A stretch of 5,715 nucleotides of DNA, from the NCBI GenBank assembly GCA_937907595.1, contig CALCXL010000269.1, forward strand, positions 1 to 5,715. The letters run 5' to 3'. The notes beneath the pieces are model-generated. The model was not told the origin of the DNA, ran no database searches, and worked only from the letters and a program-made list of their open reading frames with translations. Shown here piece after piece: positions 1 to 4,180 of this stretch. Made by a program: the position numbers and the translations under genes. The first letter of the stretch is position 1; each line of letters starts with the position of its first letter. The stretch is from an uncultured Pseudomonadota bacterium (GTDB lineage Bacteria; Myxococcota_A; UBA796; UBA9615).

Positions 1-48
1 GTCGTCGTCGTCCACCGCGTCGTCGTCGTCCACCGCGTCGTCGTCGTC
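1..48 (-). repeat. 18-bp tandem repeat coding the DDDDAV linker
   Basis: The first 48 bases are two perfect copies of an 18-bp unit (1-18 and 19-36) plus 12 bases of a third (37-48). The array runs off the left edge. In the minus-strand frame each unit codes Asp-Asp-Asp-Asp-Ala-Val. It lies wholly within the coding region and keeps the frame, so it is a protein linker, not a CRISPR or intergenic repeat. The copies are identical at the nucleotide level, which suggests recent expansion or slippage. Confidence 0.9.
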
Positions 49-846
49 CCCGGTGGAGGGCTCTGAGCCGATGAGCCAGACCCCGCCGGCCGCGTCCAGG
101 ACGTAGGCGTCGCCGTCCCCGTCGCTGGTCACGGCCACCGCGGCGCCGTCGAAGCCCGCGCTCAGGACGTCGTTGCCCTCCACGGCGGGGGCGGTCAGCG
201 TGTCCAGGTCCACCCGGCGCACCACCGGCTGCCCCTCGCGGTCGCCCACGACCACCACGCGATCGTCGGCCAGGAGCGCGACGTCGACGGGCACGAAGTC
301 CAGGTCGATGGGCCATCCGGCCAGGCCGTCCACCACGGGCTCGGCCCCGCGGAAGTCGATGAGGCGAAGCTGGCTGCGCTCGGCGTCGGCGGCGATCAGC
401 ACCTCCAGGCTCGGCAACCAGGCCAGCGAGACCACGCGCGACGCGGCCGTGCCCAGGCCCACGGTCGCGTCCACGGACCCCGTGGCCACCGGGATCACCG
501 ACGTGTCGAAGCGAACGACGTCCAGCTGCTCGCCGCCCACGAAGGCCACGGGCAGGCCGTCCAGCGTGCCGCCGGTGATGCAGGTGGCGTCGACCGCCGT
601 CAGGTGCGCGGTGTGCACGCCCCCGGCGAAGTCGGCGCTGTCGATCCAGTTCACCTGGGAGCCGCTGGGATCGATCAACGTGGCCACGATGCGAGCACCG
701 GGCAGCACGGCGACGTCCAACGGCGCGGCGCCGACGTTGAACTCGGAGGGGACCTGCTGGGCCGGGCCCGCCAACGCGTCCCCCGCCGGAAGCAGGCCCA
801 GGGCGATCAGCAGGAACAGGGGTCGGATCATCATGACGGCCATCAT
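1..846 (-). CDS. Secreted beta-propeller-like protein with Asp-rich C-terminal linker (partial)
   Basis: This gene is open at the window edge, so its C-terminus is missing; 282 codons are visible. It starts with a clear Sec signal peptide: an Arg at residue 8, a hydrophobic core (PLFLLIALGLLP) and a likely cleavage after ALA at residues 24-26. Residues 27 to about 262 are a series of short beta-strand-like segments with Gly/Asp turns (for example VVVVGDREG, AYVLDAAGGVWLIG), spaced like blades of a YVTN/WD-type propeller. There is no motif that fixes an enzymatic role. The visible end, residues 267-282, is DDDDAV repeated. In myxobacterial secreted proteins such linkers often precede a MYXO-CTERM sorting tail, which would lie outside the window. 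The start is uncertain: in-frame ATGs lie at 846, 843, 834 and 831, none with a strong Shine-Dalgarno. I chose the longest; 834 or 831 would give a more usual signal peptide. The gene is far from its upstream neighbour and probably has its own promoter. No specific function is recognised. Confidence 0.8.
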   Translation of the reverse strand, partial: MMAVMMIRPLFLLIALGLLPAGDALAGPAQQVPSEFNVGAAPLDVAVLPGARIVATLIDPSGSQVNWIDSADFAGGVHTAHLTAVDATCITGGTLDGLPVAFVGGEQLDVVRFDTSVIPVATGSVDATVGLGTAASRVVSLAWLPSLEVLIAADAERSQLRLIDFRGAEPVVDGLAGWPIDLDFVPVDVALLADDRVVVVGDREGQPVVRRVDLDTLTAPAVEGNDVLSAGFDGAAVAVTSDGDGDAYVLDAAGGVWLIGSEPSTGDDDDAVDDDDAVDDDD

Positions 847-856
847 TCCAGCAAGA

Positions 857-898
857 TCCCTGCCAGGGCCAGCCCCCCGCCCGAGGGGGCCCCAGGGA
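857..898 (-). promoter_or_regulatory. Leader hairpin just upstream of the secreted-protein gene
   Basis: On the minus-strand transcript, a 6-bp inner stem (GGGGGC at 885-890 with GCCCCC at 872-877, 7-base loop) sits inside a 6-bp outer stem (CAGGGA at 893-898 with TCCCTG at 857-862). The leader-proximal strand of the outer stem, read as CAGGGA in RNA, is the only purine-rich candidate ribosome-binding stretch for the ATG at 846, though it lies 10 bases or more away. Masking of the binding site is therefore possible but not shown. GC-rich sequence forms such stems easily by chance. Confidence 0.25.
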
Positions 899-929
899 GC
901 GATCCCACTGAACCGCCAGGGGCCGGGAC

Positions 930-984
930 GTGACTTTTTGTCAACGCACCCCCTCGGCCCCGAAGGCAGGTGACAAAAAGTCAG
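930..984. promoter_or_regulatory. Paired TGAC-N5-GTCA palindromes, probable operator
   Basis: Two 13-bp sites, TGACTTTTTGTCA at 931-943 and TGACAAAAAGTCA at 971-983, are exact inverted copies of each other. Each is also a palindrome of TGAC and GTCA around an A/T5 spacer. Both are preceded by G. Their centres (937 and 977) are 40 bp apart, close to four helical turns, as expected for two dimers on one DNA face. They lie 85-137 bases upstream of the secreted-protein start, in unusually AT-rich patches. On the minus strand the left copy contains TTGACA (939-944), a perfect sigma70 -35 hexamer, but no good -10 hexamer follows. The pair could instead form a 13-bp stem with a 27-base loop in RNA. 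I favour a transcription-factor site; the regulator is unknown. Confidence 0.5.
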
Positions 985-1036
985 CGGCGGGCGAGGGGCG
1001 CGGGGGGGAGAGCGAGGACCCGGCCACCCCAACGAG

Positions 1037-1075
1037 AGTCGGCCGGCAGCCCCACCATGGGGTTGCCGGCCGACT
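1037..1075. terminator. Strong 18-bp hairpin without a U tract
   Basis: Arms 1037-1054 and 1058-1075 pair over 18 bp with a single G/T position, which is a G-U wobble in the plus-strand RNA, around a 3-base CCA loop. It lies about 410 bases past the DHH-like stop and 190 bases before the secreted-protein start, between two genes read on the minus strand. No T run follows on either strand, so it is not a classical intrinsic terminator. In GC-rich bacteria a bare hairpin may still stop transcription or protect an RNA 3' end. A protein-binding site or a dispersed palindromic repeat are alternatives. Confidence 0.45.
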
Positions 1076-1276
1076 GGCCCGAATCGGTGAAGGATGGCGC
1101 TCGCCTCGGGTGGATTGCCCGGGGCCTCACCCAGCCTGCGCGTTGGCGACCTCGTCCCCCGGAGCCTGAGCGTGCTCAAGCTTCAGCGGAGACCGGGCCG
1201 GACGAATCCGGGACCCGGCGAACGAACGGCCTCCTCGCACGTGCTGATCGAGAGAGAACGACGACCTTCGCCGGGG

Positions 1277-1305
1277 ACTCTATGGGGGCCAGGAGGGGCT
1301 CACAA
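1277..1305 (-). promoter_or_regulatory. Weak sigma70-like promoter candidate
   Basis: Reading leftward on the minus strand, TTGTGA (1300-1305) and TAGAGT (1277-1282) are separated by exactly 17 bases. Each matches 4 of 6 positions of the -35 and -10 consensus. It could start a long leader for the secreted-protein gene or a short RNA ending at the hairpin 1037-1075. A match of this quality can occur by chance. Confidence 0.2.
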
Positions 1306-1427
1306 GGTCGATGTACGCGGGTTCTCTGCCCCGGCAGGGATCCCTCGGGATTCAGCGCACTTGGGACATTTTGCCCTTTGACAATCTTGGGGACGGGGTT
1401 TCCGCGACGCCGCAATGGCGACGCCCA

Positions 1428-1462
1428 CCGATCATTCCGTCGGAAACACCCAGGATCATCGG
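1428..1462. terminator. Imperfect stem downstream of the DHH-like gene
   Basis: CCGATCAT (1428-1435) pairs with ATCATCGG (1455-1462) with one mismatch, 25-59 bases after the stop of the minus-strand gene ending at 1487. Next to the left arm is the small palindrome TTCCGTCGGAA (1435-1445). No T tract follows. The position suits a transcript end, but the stem is weak. Confidence 0.2.
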
Positions 1463-1486
1463 CCTGTATGCGTCAACCCACCGACT

Positions 1487-2497
1487 TCACGCGGTTTCTG
1501 GCGGACGTTCGAGCACCGGCCAGATGGCGTCGGCGAACTCCTGCTCCTGGCCCGCCGGGATCGCGCCCGCCCCGCGCAGCCCGGTGTAGGAGAAGTCACG
1601 GGAGAAGCGGGCGGCCTCGTTCATCAGCCAGGGCCAGAGGTCCACGCCCTCGGCCGGCAGCACCACCCAGGCCTTGGTCCACTTGCCGCGGCGGACCTCC
1701 TCGATCAAGACCGTGGGCTGCGAGCGGGCGAACGAGCGGGCGGCCAGGGCCTTTCCGTGGGCGCCGCGGTCGATGAGGCCCGAGGGCACGACCCAGATCG
1801 CGGGCCCGCCGGGCACGGCCAGGGTGGGCGGGGTCTCGGCCAGCACCGCGCGGCTGCGGCGGATCCGATCCTCCCCGGCCGCGGCCAGCTCGCTCAGCAG
1901 GGCGCTCCCGGTCCAGTCGGCGACGGGGGTGGCGGCGAGCTCCCGGACCAGCGTCGCCCCCGAGCGCTCCTGGTTGCGCACCTGCACCGACGCGGCGTGC
2001 AGGCGGTTGATGAGCACCAGCTCGTCGGACGTGGGAACCGCGCCGGGGTAGCGGGCCAGCAGGTAGCCCAGGCGCTCGTAGTCGCGGTCCTGGGCGGAGC
2101 GGGCCTCCTCCTGCAGGGACAGGACCTGGGGGACCAGGGAGCCGCCGGGCAGGTTGTGGAAGCGCACGCCCGGCACTTCGGTGGCCAGGGAGAGCAGGCG
2201 CCCGGTGGTGGCCGTGATCCACCAGACCGGGCGGTGGGTGGCGTGCGCGCTGAGGGCCGCGGGCAGCAGGGGGTCGCCGGTTCCGGCGTAGCCCAGGGAC
2301 CAGATCGACGACGCGAACTCGCAGAGCGGACGCTCCAGGAGCTTCGCCAGGCGGTGCTCCCGGGCCAGCGTCACCCAGCCGAATCCACCGGCCCGCCGCA
2401 CAAACGCCGCGGCCGCCACCAACGAGTCGGCGTTGCCGGGCACGAAGAGGTGGGCGACCCCGTGGGCGGGGTGGTCGGCGGGGCGGGAGGAGGGCAT
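1487..2497 (-). CDS. DHH/DHHA1 phosphoesterase-like protein lacking catalytic motifs
   Basis: A 336-residue soluble protein with no signal peptide or membrane segment. The layout recalls DHH-family phosphoesterases (RecJ, NrnA/oligoribonuclease type). An N-terminal Rossmann-like strand and loop, HLFVPGNADSLVAAAAF (residues 16-32), sits where the family has its D-x-D-G motif. A second strand, RPVWWITATTG (89-99), lies where DHH should be. The C-terminal part, roughly 230-330, resembles DHHA1, with HGKALAARSFA (247-257) and TGLRGAGAIPAG (305-316) in place of the Gly-rich GGH..AAG substrate loop. The metal-binding Asp and His residues are mostly absent: only D24 of the first motif remains and DHH is replaced by TAT. 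If the assignment is right, this is a degenerate, probably non-catalytic member. The assignment rests on pattern memory and is moderate at best. An ATG at 2527 gives 10 more residues; neither start has a good ribosome-binding site. The lipoprotein gene lies upstream on the same strand, probably in one operon. Confidence 0.75.
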   Translation of the reverse strand: MPSSRPADHPAHGVAHLFVPGNADSLVAAAAFVRRAGGFGWVTLAREHRLAKLLERPLCEFASSIWSLGYAGTGDPLLPAALSAHATHRPVWWITATTGRLLSLATEVPGVRFHNLPGGSLVPQVLSLQEEARSAQDRDYERLGYLLARYPGAVPTSDELVLINRLHAASVQVRNQERSGATLVRELAATPVADWTGSALLSELAAAGEDRIRRSRAVLAETPPTLAVPGGPAIWVVPSGLIDRGAHGKALAARSFARSQPTVLIEEVRRGKWTKAWVVLPAEGVDLWPWLMNEAARFSRDFSYTGLRGAGAIPAGQEQEFADAIWPVLERPPETA

Positions 2498-2601
2498 CGG
2501 GGGGGATTCTGCGCCCTGAAGGGACATGCCGCCAGGGAAGCGGGGCAGACGGCTCCGCTCCGGGGGCCTCTCAGGCGACGATCGACGCGCCCCAGAGCGG
2601 C
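2498..2601 (-). other. Spacer between lipoprotein and DHH-like genes
   Basis: The spacer is 104 bases if the downstream gene starts at 2497, or 74 if at 2527. No promoter-like hexamer pair and no hairpin with a T run is visible. This fits read-through from the lipoprotein gene into the DHH-like gene. Confidence 0.4.
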
Positions 2602-3237
2602 TCAGCCGCCGGAGGTTCCGTCGGCGTCGTCCAGCCACTCCGACGCGAAGTCGCGCAGGTCCTCCAGGGAGGCGGGGCCCATGCGGGGGCGCTCGGCGAC
2701 GTCGAAGATCGAGTCGTAGGGGCGGCCGACCACCAGCGACTCGGCGGCGCGGGAGTCCAGGGCGCCGTCCAGCTGGGCCAGGGGCGCGGTGTTGGCCAGC
2801 AGCAGCGCGGCCTCGAGCTGGGCGCGGGTGAAGTCGACGCCCTCCAGGACCAGGTCGGGGCAGAGGTCCAGGGCGTGGGCGGCGGTGGCCAGGGCGTGCA
2901 GGGCGTCGGCGTCGACGTCCACCAGGTCGCTGAGCTCGAAGCCGTCGTCGAAGGGGTCGTCGTCCCAGGTGCCGTCGACGCGGTCGTCGCCCTGACGGTG
3001 CCGCACGATGGCGTCGGCGGGCGCGTTGGCCACCCCGACCGCGTCCATGAGGAAGGTCAGGTCCGAGGCCGCGTCGTTGCTGAGGCGCAGCATGCCCAGC
3101 ACGGTGGAGTGGTCGAAGAGCAGGGTGTCCGAAGCGACGGTGCTGGGGCCGGCGTGGTCCTGGCCCGCGTCGGGCGAGCAGGCCGAGAGGGCCAGCAGGA
3201 ACAGGGAGAGCATCAGGGGTCGTTGTGCAGCGCGCAT
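2602..3237 (-). CDS. Lipoprotein with two ComEA-like helix-hairpin-helix repeats
   Basis: This encodes 211 residues. The N-terminus is a lipoprotein signal: Arg at 2 and 6, a hydrophobic core at 8-18, and the lipobox LSAC with Cys at 20, so the mature protein should be lipid-anchored outside the cytoplasm. Two related units follow. Unit 1 is about 46-120, with DAVGVANAPADAIVRHR (65-81) then PFDDGFELSDLVDVDADAL. Unit 2 is about 142-198, with LANTAPLAQLDGALDSRAA (147-165) then PYDSIFDVAERPRMGPASL (173-191). The pattern N-T-x-x-x-x-L, D-x-R-A-A, R-P-(Y/F), then G-P-x-x-L matches the helix-hairpin-helix fold of ComEA-type DNA-binding proteins. Unit 1 carries an acidic insert (84-98, DRVDGTWDDDPFDDG). 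The start at 3237 is well supported by GAGGAGG five bases upstream; longer in-frame starts lack this and would hide the signal peptide. A role in binding extracellular or periplasmic DNA is possible, but HhH folds also mediate protein contacts. Confidence 0.9.
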   Translation of the reverse strand: MRAAQRPLMLSLFLLALSACSPDAGQDHAGPSTVASDTLLFDHSTVLGMLRLSNDAASDLTFLMDAVGVANAPADAIVRHRQGDDRVDGTWDDDPFDDGFELSDLVDVDADALHALATAAHALDLCPDLVLEGVDFTRAQLEAALLLANTAPLAQLDGALDSRAAESLVVGRPYDSIFDVAERPRMGPASLEDLRDFASEWLDDADGTSGG

Positions 3238-3253
3238 GGCTGCCTCCTCAAGT

Positions 3254-3298
3254 GGTCCGAATCGCGTTGTTCCGAGAACGCGGGCAACGAGGCGGACC
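3254..3298 (-). promoter_or_regulatory. Nested inverted repeats in the lipoprotein leader
   Basis: Outer arms GGTCCG (3254-3259) and CGGACC (3293-3298) enclose inner arms CGCGTT (3263-3268) and AACGCG (3277-3282). An alternative set uses CGTTG (3265-3269) with CAACG (3285-3289) or GTTC (3269-3272) with GAAC (3276-3279). The element ends 16 bases before the lipoprotein ATG and directly abuts its Shine-Dalgarno region (about 3243-3249). It could be an RNA structure controlling translation or a DNA operator. The arms are short, so support is modest. Confidence 0.3.
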
Positions 3299-3322
3299 GG
3301 CATCCCCTCGGGGAGCGGGGGG

Positions 3323-3351
3323 ACTGTATTGCCGCTTCGGCCGGGATCCAA
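3323..3351 (-). promoter_or_regulatory. Candidate promoter of the lipoprotein gene
   Basis: On the minus strand, TTGGAT (3346-3351) and TACAGT (3323-3328) are 17 bases apart, matching 3 of 6 and 4 of 6 consensus positions. Transcription would begin near 3316, leaving a leader of about 80 bases that holds the nested repeats at 3254-3298. It lies in the most AT-rich part of the divergent region, which supports it. Confidence 0.3.
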
Positions 3352-3482
3352 CTTTGTTTTCAAAGCTCTTTCGACGGACGCCAAGCACCTGGAATCGTTT
3401 GATTCTGGGTCCCGAGATGGCGCGCCTCTGCGGAGCCCCCGGACCGCGGCTATCCTCCGCCGTCCCCCGATCCGGAGTCCTG

Positions 3483-4097
3483 ATGAAGTCCCTGCACCGC
3501 CCCGACCTCTTCGGATGGTCCGCCTTCGACCGCGCCCGCAACGTCGACTTCAACGGCACGCTGCTGGTGCGGCCCGGGGGGAACATCGCCTTCGACCCCA
3601 TGCCGGTGGACGAGCACGACGCCGCCCACATCGACGCCCTGGGCGGCGTGGCCTGGGTGCTGATCACCAACTCCGACCACGTGCGCGCGGCCGCCGACTT
3701 CACCCACCGCTGGGATGCGCGGGTGGGGGCCCCGACGGGCGACCGGGGCCAGCCGGAGTTCGCGGGCCTGCCCGTGGGGCTGTGGCTGGACGACGGCGAC
3801 CGCCTGGACTTCGGCGTGACCTGCCTGGCCCTGCATGGCAGCAAGACGCCGGGAGAGCTGGCCTTCCTGCTGGAGCCCGGGGACACGCTCATCACGGGCG
3901 ACCTGGTGCGCGGGCAGCGAGCGGGCGCCCTCAACCTGCTGCCCGATCCCAAGCTGAGCGACCGGAGCGCGGCCCTGGCCAGCGTGCGGCGGCTGGCAGC
4001 GCTCCCGGGCCTGGAGGCCGTGGTGGTGGGCGACGGGCAGTCGGTGTTCGCCGGCGGCGCCGAGCGGCTGGCCGAGCTGGCGACCTCGCTGGGCTGA
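3483..4097 (+). CDS. Metallo-beta-lactamase-fold protein with reduced metal site
   Basis: This encodes 204 residues, shorter than typical MBL hydrolases, with no signal peptide, so probably cytoplasmic. The order of elements is that of the MBL fold: paired N-terminal strands (NGTLLVRPGGNIAFDPMP, 24-41), then GVAWVLITNSDH (55-66) at the metal motif, LALHGSKTPGELAFLL (115-130), LITGDLV (136-142), and VVVGDGQSVF (180-189) at the end. The canonical H-x-H-x-D-H appears as I-T-N-S-D-H: D65 and H66 remain, both leading His are gone. H118 and the bridging D140 are kept, while the last His is replaced by D184. One metal site could survive. I recall similar bacterial proteins with this TNxDH/GDG pattern, so it looks like a subfamily and not decay. 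The start is supported by GGAG five bases upstream of the ATG; an ATG at 3417 lacks such a site. The substrate is unknown. It is followed after 83 bases by the kinase gene on the same strand. Confidence 0.88.
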   Translation: MKSLHRPDLFGWSAFDRARNVDFNGTLLVRPGGNIAFDPMPVDEHDAAHIDALGGVAWVLITNSDHVRAAADFTHRWDARVGAPTGDRGQPEFAGLPVGLWLDDGDRLDFGVTCLALHGSKTPGELAFLLEPGDTLITGDLVRGQRAGALNLLPDPKLSDRSAALASVRRLAALPGLEAVVVGDGQSVFAGGAERLAELATSLG

Positions 4098-4180
4098 TCG
4101 TCGAGGGACGCGCCCGGGGCGTTGTCGCGCCGGTGCCGCGTCGGCTGTAGGGTGCCCGGGGGGGCTGACCGAGAGGGTCG
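4098..4180 (+). other. Short spacer between MBL-fold and kinase genes
   Basis: The spacer is 83 bases. It ends with GAGAGGG just before the kinase ATG, a good ribosome-binding site. No hairpin followed by T residues and no clear promoter hexamers are seen, so co-transcription of the two genes is likely. A GC-rich promoter cannot be excluded. Confidence 0.4.

Larger units (their letters stand above)
847..1486. other. Gene-free intergenic region
   Basis: About 640 bases between two tandem minus-strand genes contain no open frame with a convincing start, ribosome-binding site and codon bias. Open frames here are short and overlap one another on both strands, as chance allows in GC-rich DNA. What it does hold, from left to right: the leader hairpin (857-898), the paired palindromes (930-984), an 18-bp hairpin (1037-1075), a weak minus-strand promoter candidate (1277-1305), and an imperfect stem downstream of the DHH-like gene (1428-1462). 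The length is unusual for a compact bacterial genome and leaves room for a small RNA or a long leader. Confidence 0.6.
3238..3482. promoter_or_regulatory. Divergent intergenic control region
   Basis: These 245 bases separate the leftward lipoprotein gene from the rightward MBL-fold gene, so both promoters should lie here. The AT content rises at about 3345-3407. That patch holds two small dyads, CTTTG-TTTT-CAAAG (3352-3365) and GAATC-GTTT-GATTC (3392-3405), with centres 40 bp apart. For the rightward gene only a weak -10-like TATCCT (about 3452) is seen, without a -35 partner. No small gene with a ribosome-binding site is seen. Confidence 0.55.

Noticed and set aside
1..48. Tandem repeat considered as a CRISPR or minisatellite element
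   Set aside because: Units are adjacent without spacers and keep the reading frame of a protein linker.
173..973. A plus-strand open frame over the secreted-protein gene
   Set aside because: Ser/Thr/Arg/Pro-rich composition without motifs; the minus strand has a signal peptide and regular strand pattern.
1369..1383. GGGACATTTTGCCC as a third copy of an operator like the one at 930-984
   Set aside because: It is only an imperfect dyad and lacks the TGAC and GTCA half-sites, so similarity is limited to the central T run.
1176..1415. A 79-codon minus-strand open frame in the long intergenic region
   Set aside because: No ribosome-binding site, no hydrophobic or domain pattern, and overlapping open frames in other phases are equally long.
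1415..2719. A 434-codon open frame on the plus strand over the DHH-like gene
   Set aside because: Low-complexity Gly/Arg/Gln composition without recognisable structure; the opposite strand has ordinary protein composition and a plausible fold.
3269..3279. GTTC-CGA-GAAC considered as a LexA-type SOS box
   Set aside because: The Gram-positive-type SOS box has GAAC and GTTC in the opposite order with a 4-base spacer, and flanks do not match.
3008..4150. A plus-strand open frame crossing the lipoprotein leader and the MBL-fold gene
   Set aside because: It spans a promoter region and overlaps two supported genes in other frames; its second half is Arg/Gly/Pro low complexity.
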